The position numbers and the translations under genes were made by a program. DNA of 5,806 nucleotides from Oscillospiraceae bacterium. GTDB taxonomy: Bacteria; Bacillota_A; Clostridia; Oscillospirales; Ruminococcaceae. Below, one piece after another: positions 1-5,452 of the stretch. The stretch is taken from assembly GCA_018109965.1 (NCBI GenBank), contig JAGBFE010000096.1:1-5806 (forward strand), written 5' to 3'. Every line of letters begins with the position of its first letter. Positions within the stretch are counted from its first letter, which is position 1. Below the pieces are notes generated by a model. It did not search any database. It was not told the DNA's origin and was given only the letters and a program-made list of their open reading frames with translations.

Positions 1-500
1 CTTCATTGTCTTCGGTTATAAAACTTAAGCCGCTTTGCAAGCTTTATTCAAAAACTGTAAGGGTGGCCATGACTGTTGCCGTTTCGGCTATGTGTTTTGT
101 ATTATCGCTTCAGACAACTATTTCTCAGGGACAGGACACTCTGGCAGTCAAAACAGGAAAAATGATTGTAACCAGTGCGGTACCTGTTATAGGTTCAACA
201 CTGCAGGGGGCAATAGGCAGTATATATGCCAGCATGGGTGTACTAAAAGGCTTTTGTGGCATTGTAGGCATTGTGGCAATAACAGCTATGTTTTTGCCGC
301 AAATTTTAAATCTGGCGATACAATGGATAGGTTATTGTCTTTTAAATATGCTGGCAGAAATAATGGAAAACAATACTGCTGCAGAAATACTGGAAATACA
401 TAAAGATGTAGTTGAACTACTGATATCAATGTCAGTTCTGTTTATGGTTTTGCTGCTGTTTTCCGTAAGTATAATGATAAAAATGTTTGAAGGGGTATAG
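1..500 (+). CDS. spoIIIAE: Stage III sporulation protein AE, C-terminal part (partial, 5' end outside window)
   Basis: This is the C-terminal 165 residues of SpoIIIAE, a polytopic membrane protein of the SpoIIIA channel complex in the mother-cell membrane around the forespore. The reading frame is already open at the left edge (first whole codon at position 3). The TTG at 6 is probably an internal Leu codon, not a start. Visible features are hydrophobic segments at about residues 20-36, 79-119 (probably two spans) and 135-158 of the fragment, and the family-typical stretch KTGKMIVTSAVPVIGSTLQG at about residues 50-69. The B. subtilis protein is about 400 residues, so roughly 60% is missing upstream. 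Its stop lies one base before the spoIIIAF ATG. The identification rests on this motif, the membrane pattern and the three recognisable spoIIIA genes that follow. Confidence 0.93.
   Translation, partial: SLSSVIKLKPLCKLYSKTVRVAMTVAVSAMCFVLSLQTTISQGQDTLAVKTGKMIVTSAVPVIGSTLQGAIGSIYASMGVLKGFCGIVGIVAITAMFLPQILNLAIQWIGYCLLNMLAEIMENNTAAEILEIHKDVVELLISMSVLFMVLLLFSVSIMIKMFEGV
489..495 (+). promoter_or_regulatory. Ribosome binding site of spoIIIAF
   Basis: GAAGGGG lies six bases before the ATG at 502, inside the last codons of spoIIIAE. It supports that ATG over the in-frame TTG at 487, which overlaps this site and has no purine-rich site at a suitable distance. Confidence 0.6.
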
Positions 501-501
501 A

Positions 502-957
502 ATGGAACAATTGCAGCATATGACAGGTGTGATGTGTATACTGATTATGATTGTCGGAATCATCAAAGAGGTCGGCAGTTTTTCATCAACTGAAAAACTG
601 ATAAAGCTTGTGGCGGCTGTATATATTATTGTTGCGTTTTTCAAAGTAATAAATAATTCTCAACTGGAGCTGTCATTTAATATTGATAACAAAGAAAATT
701 TACAAATATACAATACAGAGCAGCTAAAATCAGATGTTATGAGGGAAGCCGAAATAAGACTGGAACAGATAGTGAAAAACAGGCTTGATGAAAAAAATAT
801 ATCCTACAATTCGTTGTCTGTGCATATATTAGAACAAAACAGCAATGTTGTAATAGATAAAATTGTTATTGACTGCGACAGCATATATTTAACCGCGGTT
901 GAGGAGTGTTTGTATGATCTGACAAGCGGGAATACAAAAATAATTACAGGAGAATAG
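502..957 (+). CDS. spoIIIAF: Stage III sporulation protein AF
   Basis: SpoIIIAF (151 residues) is a membrane-anchored component of the SpoIIIA-SpoIIQ channel that supports forespore development. Two hydrophobic helices are visible at about residues 8-25 and 33-50 with a short charged loop between them. A soluble C-terminal domain follows. It has a charged helix at about residues 70-96 and then alternating beta-strand-like segments around YNSLSVHILEQ and VVIDKIVIDC. This fits the ring-building-type fold known in this complex, though I infer the fold from the pattern only. The B. subtilis protein is longer (about 206 residues), and shorter versions are common in Clostridia. The ATG at 502 is chosen because GAAGGGG precedes it and it follows the spoIIIAE stop by one base. 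Sequence conservation in this family is low, so order in the operon carries much of the call. Confidence 0.9.
   Translation: MEQLQHMTGVMCILIMIVGIIKEVGSFSSTEKLIKLVAAVYIIVAFFKVINNSQLELSFNIDNKENLQIYNTEQLKSDVMREAEIRLEQIVKNRLDEKNISYNSLSVHILEQNSNVVIDKIVIDCDSIYLTAVEECLYDLTSGNTKIITGE
948..952 (+). promoter_or_regulatory. Ribosome binding site of spoIIIAG, deciding a GTG start
   Basis: AGGAG lies eight bases before GTG at 961, inside the end of spoIIIAF. There is no in-frame ATG near the N-terminus, so GTG is the start. The same site is six bases from an out-of-frame ATG at 959 that is followed at once by TGA (959-964). Confidence 0.7.
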
Positions 958-960
958 AAT

Positions 961-1509
961 GTGAAACCGGATTATAAAAAAATAATTGAAAAATATTTGC
1001 CTTACTGCAAACAGAATATTTTTGTAATTATAGGTATTATAGGCATTGTTCTCATTTCAATAGGTGATTTTAATTTCCCCGACAGGAACAAAAGTGATGA
1101 AGCTGCATATTCGCTGGAAGATTATTGCTGTCAGCTTGAAACCGAAGTGACAGAGCTGTTGCGGGAAATAGAAGGTGTTGGAGAAGTAAAGGTCATGATA
1201 ACAATGGAATCCGGAGAAGAAAATATTTATGTTGAGCAGGAAAAATCAGCTGTTGATAACCGAAAAACACAGACAGATACAGACATGCAGGAAAACACAC
1301 AGTCAACATATGAAAATGAAATTGTGATTGTTTCTGCGCAAAACAACAACCAGCCGTTAATAGAAAAAACAGTACAGCCTACAGTAAAAGGCGTTGCTGT
1401 GGTGTGCAGCGGTGCAGATGATATATATGTTGTAAGTGATGTGATTAACACAGTATCTGTTGTTTTGAATGTGTCAACAAACAGAATATATGTTACCAAA
1501 ATGAGATAG
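961..1509 (+). CDS. spoIIIAG: Stage III sporulation protein AG
   Basis: SpoIIIAG (182 residues) forms a large ring in the intermembrane space between mother cell and forespore. It is related in fold to type III secretion ring proteins through its ring-building motif. The sequence shows a short cytoplasmic N-terminus, one membrane helix at about residues 19-37, and the family signature EGVGEVKVMITMESG at residues 71-85. A polar linker rich in Gln, Asn and Thr follows at about 95-130. The C-terminal block has TVKGVAVVCSGAD and then NVSTNRIYVTKM. The start is GTG with a good AGGAG site, since no in-frame ATG occurs near the N-terminus. It is shorter than the B. subtilis protein (about 229 residues). 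It lies 3 nt after spoIIIAF and 20 nt before spoIIIAH, so it is surely in the same transcript. Expression is expected under the mother-cell sigma factor from a promoter outside the window. Confidence 0.93.
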   Translation: MKPDYKKIIEKYLPYCKQNIFVIIGIIGIVLISIGDFNFPDRNKSDEAAYSLEDYCCQLETEVTELLREIEGVGEVKVMITMESGEENIYVEQEKSAVDNRKTQTDTDMQENTQSTYENEIVIVSAQNNNQPLIEKTVQPTVKGVAVVCSGADDIYVVSDVINTVSVVLNVSTNRIYVTKMR

Positions 1510-1516
1510 ATATTAT

Positions 1517-1521
1517 GGAGG
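1517..1521 (+). promoter_or_regulatory. Ribosome binding site of spoIIIAH
   Basis: GGAGG lies eight bases before ATG at 1530. The upstream in-frame ATG at 1515 overlaps this site and has no such site of its own, so 1530 is the start. Confidence 0.8.
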
Positions 1522-1529
1522 CTTTAATT

Positions 1530-2183
1530 ATGAAAAAAATTGACAGACAAAGAAAAATTACTTTGGCAGCTTTATCAATGGCACTTGTGGTTGCAGTATA
1601 TCTCAACTGGCAATATACCAGGACAGGTGCTGATTCCTACATAATGACAGAGGATGCAAGTGTTTTGCAGCAGGAACTGATGGATACTATTGAAAGTTCA
1701 CAGCTGACAGATATGGATTTAACAGAAACCGCTGTTAATCCTGAAGGTGATTTGCTGGCTGTATCAAATGAAGATGAAGTGAAAAACTACGGCGATGCTC
1801 AGCTTGTTGCAACAACAGAAAAGTCAACACAGAAATATTTTGAAGAAACACGGATTTCCCGCCAGAAATCACGGGATGAAGCATTGGATGTTTTGCAGAA
1901 AACACTTAAAAATGCCAAACTTAGTGACACAGAAAAAACAAATGCAACAGCAGAGCTTTCAAAAATTGTCAAGGATATAACAGCAGAATCTGATATCGAA
2001 AACCTTGTAAAAGCCAAAGGTTTTACAGATTGTGTAGCTTTTATAAACGGTGATAAAATATCCGTTGCAGTACAGGTGTCAAATGGTGATCTGACAAAGC
2101 AGAATGTGGCTCAGATACGGGATATTGTGCTGAACAAAACCCAGGTTCCGACACAGAATATAGTTATAATTGAAGTAAAATAA
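1530..2183 (+). CDS. spoIIIAH: Stage III sporulation protein AH
   Basis: SpoIIIAH (217 residues) is the mother-cell half of the channel. In characterised species its extracellular domain, homologous to YscJ/FliF ring proteins, binds SpoIIQ from the forespore. The length nearly equals the B. subtilis protein (218). A basic N-terminus (MKKIDRQRK) precedes one membrane helix at about residues 10-26, then a polar, acidic linker. A helical stretch with EETRISRQKSRDEA begins at residue 105. The ring-type C-terminal domain contains IENLVKAKGFTDCVAFINGD and ends with QNIVIIEVK. The start at 1530 is preferred to 1515 because GGAGG falls between them. It ends the sporulation part of the cluster. The downstream gap holds no obvious terminator, so sporulation transcripts may run on into the next genes. 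Confidence 0.95.
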   Translation: MKKIDRQRKITLAALSMALVVAVYLNWQYTRTGADSYIMTEDASVLQQELMDTIESSQLTDMDLTETAVNPEGDLLAVSNEDEVKNYGDAQLVATTEKSTQKYFEETRISRQKSRDEALDVLQKTLKNAKLSDTEKTNATAELSKIVKDITAESDIENLVKAKGFTDCVAFINGDKISVAVQVSNGDLTKQNVAQIRDIVLNKTQVPTQNIVIIEVK

Positions 2184-2187
2184 TACA

Positions 2188-2247
2188 TTATATTCATAAT
2201 TTAGTGTTGTTATATTCATCAATTAGTGGTATAATATTCATTAAATA
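2188..2247 (+). repeat. Three direct repeats phased at 22 bp, around the asp23-family promoter
   Basis: The core ATATTCAT occurs at 2190-2197, 2212-2219 and 2234-2241, each exactly 22 bp after the last. Copies 1 (TTATATTCATAATTTAGTG, 2188-2206) and 2 (TTATATTCATCAATTAGTG, 2210-2228) match at 17 of 19 positions. Copy 3, from 2232, matches copy 2 at 13 of its first 16 positions and then diverges into the ribosome binding site. A 22-bp period is close to two DNA turns, so all copies face the same side of the helix. Copy 2 overlaps the -35 box and spacer, and copy 3 overlaps the -10 box and start point. An operator for an unknown regulator is possible; a recent tandem duplication in AT-rich DNA is the plain alternative. 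Confidence 0.7.
2207..2235 (+). promoter_or_regulatory. Sigma-A-type promoter with extended -10, for the Asp23-family gene and probably nusB and beyond
   Basis: The -35 box TTGTTA (2207-2212, four of six matches to TTGACA) is followed by a 17-bp spacer and a perfect -10 box TATAAT (2230-2235). It has the extended TG motif at 2227-2228. Transcription should begin near 2242, giving a leader of about 20 nt with GGAGG at 2249-2253, eight bases before the ATG at 2262. This gives the downstream housekeeping genes a vegetative promoter independent of the sporulation operon. The promoter is predicted from sequence only. Confidence 0.75.
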
Positions 2248-2261
2248 CGGAGGTATACACA

Positions 2262-2615
2262 ATGGAAGTTAAAAAGACAAATGAGCCAATCGGCAGTTTA
2301 TACATTTCAACAGGTGTTATTGAAAAAGTGGCAAAACTTGCAGCTTTGGAAATTGATGGTGTTGCTGATGTGTCAACCGGTTCTTCCGGCGTAAAAGGCG
2401 TTTTTGCAAAAACAAATCTGCCTAAAGCGGTAGAAGTAAATATGTACGATGGTGTTGCAGAAATTGATGTTAATCTTATCGTTAAATATGGATGCAAAGT
2501 TCCTTCCGTTTGCAAAAACGTTCAGGAAGCAGTTAAAACCAATGTGCAGAATATGACAGATGTTACTGTTTCAAAGGTGAATATTGTTGTTGCCGGCATT
2601 CAGGCAGAAAACTAA
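2262..2615 (+). CDS. Asp23/Gls24 family protein (YqhY-like)
   Basis: This 117-residue protein belongs to the Asp23/Gls24 (DUF322) family of small, often abundant Gram-positive proteins linked to envelope stress. The position before nusB matches B. subtilis yqhY, which has been connected to control of fatty-acid synthesis, so it is the likely orthologue. Visible family features are the N-terminal GSLYISTGVIEKVAKLAALE with IDGVADVS (about residues 11-38), a glycine-rich turn around residues 40-46, the strand block AEIDVNLIVKYG, and the helix VCKNVQEAVKTNVQNMT leading to a final strand VSKVNIVVAGI. There is no membrane segment or signal peptide. The start is fixed by GGAGG at 2249-2253. It has its own sigma-A-type promoter and is followed by a hairpin, so its expression may differ from that of nusB. 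Its exact role here is not shown by the sequence. Confidence 0.92.
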   Translation: MEVKKTNEPIGSLYISTGVIEKVAKLAALEIDGVADVSTGSSGVKGVFAKTNLPKAVEVNMYDGVAEIDVNLIVKYGCKVPSVCKNVQEAVKTNVQNMTDVTVSKVNIVVAGIQAEN

Positions 2616-2636
2616 AAGTATAGGTTAACCATTATA

Positions 2637-2664
2637 TCCCTCCCAGCTGTTATGATGGGAGGGA
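2637..2664 (+). promoter_or_regulatory. Strong intergenic RNA hairpin, possible processing, stabilising or translation-control element
   Basis: TCCCTCCCA (2637-2645) and TGGGAGGGA (2656-2664) form a perfect 9-bp stem with six G-C pairs and a 10-base loop. It sits 21 nt after the Asp23-family stop. The bases that follow (AATATTAAAC) are not a U-tract, so it is not a standard intrinsic terminator. The right arm contains GGAGG (2658-2662), a perfect Shine-Dalgarno-like sequence locked into the stem. It ends nine bases before the real nusB site. Confidence 0.65.
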
Positions 2665-2673
2665 ATATTAAAC

Positions 2674-2681
2674 AGGGAAGG
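2674..2681 (+). promoter_or_regulatory. Ribosome binding site of nusB
   Basis: AGGGAAGG lies ten bases before ATG 2692 and thirteen before the adjoining ATG 2695. The shorter spacing favours 2692, but either could be used. Part of it (AGGGA) could also pair with TCCCT of the hairpin's left arm, as a weaker alternative structure. Confidence 0.55.
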
Positions 2682-2691
2682 TAAAAAGTAT

Positions 2692-3108
2692 ATGATGACA
2701 AGACGCAAAGCCAGAGAAAATGCATTTATTGCAGTGTTTGAAGCAGGTTTCAGTTCCAATGATATCAACGAAATTCTTGCTTTAACACAGGAAGTGCCGG
2801 AATATGAAGAATATATGCTGGACTCTTTTGCTCTCAGCCTTATCAACTATTACTACAACAATGCCGAAAACGTAAATGATGTTATTCAGGCAAAACTCAA
2901 AAACTGGTCACAGTCCCGCATTTCACGTGTTGCAAGTGCAGTTTTGCGCCTCAGCGTAGCAGAAATGCTCTATTCAGAAGAAAAAGATATGGACAGTGTT
3001 ATCATCAACGAAGCTGTTGAAATCTGCAAAAAATTTGCAGGAGATAATGACTATCAGTTTGTAAATGGTGTTCTTGGCGCTATAGCTAAAGATAAAGCAG
3101 AAAAATAA
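2692..3108 (+). CDS. nusB: Transcription antitermination factor NusB
   Basis: NusB (138 residues) is an all-helical RNA-binding protein. With NusE (ribosomal protein S10) it binds boxA in rRNA leaders to prevent premature termination. The family pattern is clear: an N-terminal arginine-rich MTRRKARENAFIAVFE, a central KNWSQSRISRVASAVLRLSVAEM, and the C-terminal VIINEAVEICKKF with DNDYQFVNGVLGAI. The length is typical. Two adjoining ATG codons (2692 and 2695) could start it; 2692 has the better spacing to AGGGAAGG. The stop abuts the ATG of the next gene with no gap, so the two are likely translationally coupled. Placement after an Asp23-family gene and upstream of xseA matches the conserved yqhY-nusB-xseA order of spore formers. 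Confidence 0.96.
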   Translation: MMTRRKARENAFIAVFEAGFSSNDINEILALTQEVPEYEEYMLDSFALSLINYYYNNAENVNDVIQAKLKNWSQSRISRVASAVLRLSVAEMLYSEEKDMDSVIINEAVEICKKFAGDNDYQFVNGVLGAIAKDKAEK

Positions 3109-4041
3109 ATGATTACATTAGGAATAGATACCAGTAACTATGCATCTTCAATTGCTGTCATAGATTATTCAAAGGGCGAAGTTCTACTTAATGAAAAACA
3201 CTTTCTGCCTGTCAAACAGGGAGAATGTGGTTTGCGGCAGCAGGATGCTGTTTTTAATCATATCAAAAATTTAATAGATATACTTGAGCTTGTACATAAT
3301 AAATTTGATTTATCCTGTGTACAGGCTGTTGGTGTTTCTGTAAAACCTACAAACGAAGAAAATTCATATATGCCTTGTTTTTTGGTAGGCAAGTTGCTTG
3401 CTCAGATGACAAAGGCAATAAAAAATATACCGGTTATTGAAACAACTCACCAGGACGGACATCTTAACAGCGCACTGTTCAGCCTGAATAATGAAAATTT
3501 ATACAATGAAAAGATAATTGTTTTTCATGTTTCTGGGGGCACAACCGATATGATGCTTGTTGAAAACGGAAAAATAATCGAGACTATCGGGTCATCCAAT
3601 GATTTGTTTGCAGGACAGGCTGTTGACAGGCTTGGTGTCAAACTTGGATTTCCATTTCCTGCCGGTGTATATGTTTCACAACTGGCGGCAGAATGTGATG
3701 ATAAAATAAAACCAAAGGTGAGTGTAAAAGGTCTTAACTGCAATCTGTCCGGTTTGCAGAATCAGTGTGAAAAACTGATTGAGCAAGGGGCGGATAACAG
3801 TTATATCTGTAAATATTGTCTGTCGTTTATTGCGCACACATTGTTAAAAATGGCAGATAACGCCAGAGAAATATACGGACAGTTGCCAATTGTTTTTGTT
3901 GGCGGTGTTATGAGCAGTGATGTAATCAAGAATATTGTTGCAGAAAAGCTTAGCGACAGCTATTTTGTTCAGCCGGTATTCTCCAGTGACAATGCTATCG
4001 GTACAGCTGCAGCAGCGGCAAGAAAGGTTATTTATGGATAA
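3109..4041 (+). CDS. TsaD/Kae1-family paralogue ('peptidase M22' type), function unknown
   Basis: This 310-residue protein has the ASKHA-type fold of TsaD/Kae1, the enzyme that adds threonylcarbamoyl to tRNA A37, but it appears to be a paralogue. It keeps the metal-binding pair His114 and His118 in HQDGH, the phosphate-loop-like SGGTTD (142-147), the late FVGGVMSSDVI, and the third metal-ligand region SSDNAIGTAAAAA with Asp294. At the N-terminus it has GIDTSNYASSIAV where true TsaD has GIETSCDET, so the conserved acidic Asp-Glu pair is replaced by Tyr11-Ala12. GVSVKPTNEENSYMPCFLVG replaces the usual TsaD glycine-proline loop. It is also shorter than typical TsaD (about 335-345). Such genes are often labelled O-sialoglycoprotein endopeptidase, which should not be taken as an activity. 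It abuts nusB, overlaps xseA by 8 nt and lacks a strong ribosome binding site, implying coupled translation. A genuine tsaD is expected elsewhere in the genome. Confidence 0.85.
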   Translation: MITLGIDTSNYASSIAVIDYSKGEVLLNEKHFLPVKQGECGLRQQDAVFNHIKNLIDILELVHNKFDLSCVQAVGVSVKPTNEENSYMPCFLVGKLLAQMTKAIKNIPVIETTHQDGHLNSALFSLNNENLYNEKIIVFHVSGGTTDMMLVENGKIIETIGSSNDLFAGQAVDRLGVKLGFPFPAGVYVSQLAAECDDKIKPKVSVKGLNCNLSGLQNQCEKLIEQGADNSYICKYCLSFIAHTLLKMADNAREIYGQLPIVFVGGVMSSDVIKNIVAEKLSDSYFVQPVFSSDNAIGTAAAAARKVIYG

Positions 4042-5254
4042 GGTTTTATCTGTTACAAGTCTTAACTGTTATGTTAAGTCGTTGCTTGAAGAAGATTATA
4101 ATCTTGCTGATATAGCGGTTGAAGGAGAAATATCCAACTTTGTAAACCATTATAAGTCAGGACATTATTATCTGGCCCTTAAAGATGAAAAATCTCTGAT
4201 AAAAACCGTAATGTTTCAGACATATAACCGCAAATTGAGTATTGTCCCGCAAAACGGTATGAAAGTTATTGTCCGCGGCAAAGTATCATTGTACGAAAGA
4301 GACGGGACATACCAGCTTTATGCTACCGATATGTTTCAGAGCGGTATGGGGCTGCAGCATCTGGCTTTCGAAAGATTGAAAGAAAAGCTTTTTAAAGAAG
4401 GCTTGTTTGATGAGCAGCACAAAAAACAGATACCTGCATATCCTTTTACGGTAGGGGTTGCAACATCAGCTACAGGTGCTGCATTACAGGATATTATCAG
4501 TGTTACATCCCGCAGGTTTCCTTGTGCAAAACTTGTTGTGGCACCTTGTGGTGTACAGGGGGATAATGCTAAAAATTCAATAATCAGTGCAATAAAAAAA
4601 CTGGACAGTATGGATGAAATTGAAGCCATAATTATTGCACGAGGCGGCGGCAGCAAAGAAGATATGTGGGTGTTTAATGACGAAGATATTGCACGGTGTG
4701 CATATGCCTGCAAAAAGCCAACTGTCAGCGCGGTCGGACACGAAATTGACTGGACAATACTGGATTATGTGTGCGATAAACGTGCGGCTACACCTACTGC
4801 TGCTGCGGAAATTGTATTTCCTGACGTAAATACAATTCAGTACAAACTGATGAAATATGACGAAAATATTTCAAAAAATGTGAAAGATAAAATTGACGTA
4901 TATACAAATCGTCTTGAATATATTAAAAATTCCAAAGGTTTTAACAACATTAAGGTGCTGTATCAGAAAAATACAGATTTGCTGTTAAATTATCAAAAGT
5001 CGTTCAGGCAGCTGTTAAAACTTAAATTGGAAAAAAACATACAAACTCTAAATTATTTATCAGACAGCATCGATAACAACAATCCTCTGCAGAACCTTAA
5101 AAAAGGCTATGCGCTGATTTTTAAGGATGAAAGTCCAATCGGTGCAGATGATAAACTCAGCAAAAATGATAAAATTGTTATCAGAACAGACAAACAGGCT
5201 GTAAGCTGTACAGTCGACAGTGTAAAGGCAGTAAGGCAGAAAGGTAAAATATGA
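4034..5254 (+). CDS. xseA: Exodeoxyribonuclease VII large subunit
   Basis: XseA (406 residues) is the catalytic subunit of exonuclease VII, which degrades single-stranded DNA from both ends into short oligonucleotides in the cytoplasm. The N-terminal OB-fold domain is visible at about residues 1-100, with VLSVTSLNCYVKSLLE, VEGEISNF and SGHYYLALKDE. The catalytic domain follows, with ARGGGSKEDMWVFNDE at 202-217, AVGHEIDWT at 233-241 and DKRAATPTAAAE at 248-259. A long helical, probably coiled-coil region at about 265-345 precedes the conserved NPLQNLKKGYAL and a short beta-rich tail. The length is normal. The ATG at 4034 is chosen because AGAAAGG (4021-4027) lies six bases before it and the OB-fold motif begins at once. 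An earlier in-frame start would add unrelated residues inside the preceding gene. It overlaps the upstream gene by 8 nt and xseB by 4 nt. Confidence 0.97.
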   Translation: MDKVLSVTSLNCYVKSLLEEDYNLADIAVEGEISNFVNHYKSGHYYLALKDEKSLIKTVMFQTYNRKLSIVPQNGMKVIVRGKVSLYERDGTYQLYATDMFQSGMGLQHLAFERLKEKLFKEGLFDEQHKKQIPAYPFTVGVATSATGAALQDIISVTSRRFPCAKLVVAPCGVQGDNAKNSIISAIKKLDSMDEIEAIIIARGGGSKEDMWVFNDEDIARCAYACKKPTVSAVGHEIDWTILDYVCDKRAATPTAAAEIVFPDVNTIQYKLMKYDENISKNVKDKIDVYTNRLEYIKNSKGFNNIKVLYQKNTDLLLNYQKSFRQLLKLKLEKNIQTLNYLSDSIDNNNPLQNLKKGYALIFKDESPIGADDKLSKNDKIVIRTDKQAVSCTVDSVKAVRQKGKI

Positions 5255-5448
5255 AAATGACATTTGAACAGGCAATGGAACGCCTTGAAGAAATATCACA
5301 GGCATTAAGTGAAAATCAGGTGTCTATTGATGAATCTCTGGAGCTTTATGCCGAAGGTGCAAAGCTTATCAGATTTTGCAGTGAAAAACTTAAAGGTGTG
5401 TCTTTGAAAATTGAGGAAATTGACTCTGAACTTAACGAAGGAGTTTAA
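5251..5448 (+). CDS. xseB: Exodeoxyribonuclease VII small subunit
   Basis: XseB (65 residues) is the small helical subunit of exonuclease VII, several copies of which bind the XseA helical region. It shows the family pattern FEQAMERLEEISQALSENQ, then SIDESLELYAEGAKLIRFC and a final helix KLKGVSLKIEEID, together a two-helix hairpin with a tail. The length is at the short end of normal. Its ATG shares ATGA with the xseA stop, a classic coupling arrangement, and AGAAAGG (5238-5244) lies six bases upstream. The same heptamer precedes xseA at the same spacing, which would help match the two subunits' output. An ATG two codons later (5257) is a less likely start. Confidence 0.95.
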   Translation: MKMTFEQAMERLEEISQALSENQVSIDESLELYAEGAKLIRFCSEKLKGVSLKIEEIDSELNEGV

Positions 5449-5452
5449 TCAT

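Noticed and set aside
35..403. 122-codon + strand frame inside spoIIIAE
   Set aside because: Its composition (many Cys, Asn, Gly) is unlike a real protein here, and the overlapping spoIIIAE frame is conserved.
487..501. TTG at 487 as the spoIIIAF start
   Set aside because: It overlaps the ribosome binding site GAAGGGG that serves ATG 502, and it would overlap spoIIIAE with no site of its own.
1227..1499. 90-codon open frame on the - strand within spoIIIAG
   Set aside because: It is antisense to a well-supported gene, with Ser/Thr-rich low-complexity content typical of a shadow frame.
1515..1529. ATG at 1515 as the spoIIIAH start
   Set aside because: It overlaps the GGAGG that is well placed for ATG 1530, and the family's basic N-terminus begins at 1530.
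2188..2247. CRISPR-like array
   Set aside because: The repeats are short, nearly contiguous and embedded in a promoter. There are no unique spacers of normal length and no cas genes.
2219..2515. 98-codon open frame on the - strand covering the Asp23-family gene
   Set aside because: It is antisense to a conserved gene and runs across its promoter. No family features are seen.
2637..2670. Intrinsic terminator between the Asp23-family gene and nusB
   Set aside because: The stem is strong, but neither strand has a T-run after it, so it is listed as an RNA structure of unknown role.
2656..2681. G-quadruplex
   Set aside because: There are only three GGG runs plus a GG, with an 11-base loop, and the first two runs are in the stem of the hairpin.
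3935..4033. Longer xseA start inside the preceding gene
   Set aside because: The extra 33 residues are out-of-frame reading of the TsaD-like gene. The conserved OB-fold motif and ribosome binding site fit ATG 4034.
4336..4713. 125-codon open frame on the - strand
   Set aside because: It lies wholly inside the strongly conserved catalytic part of xseA, has no recognisable family and no initiation signals that I can see. It is a shadow frame.
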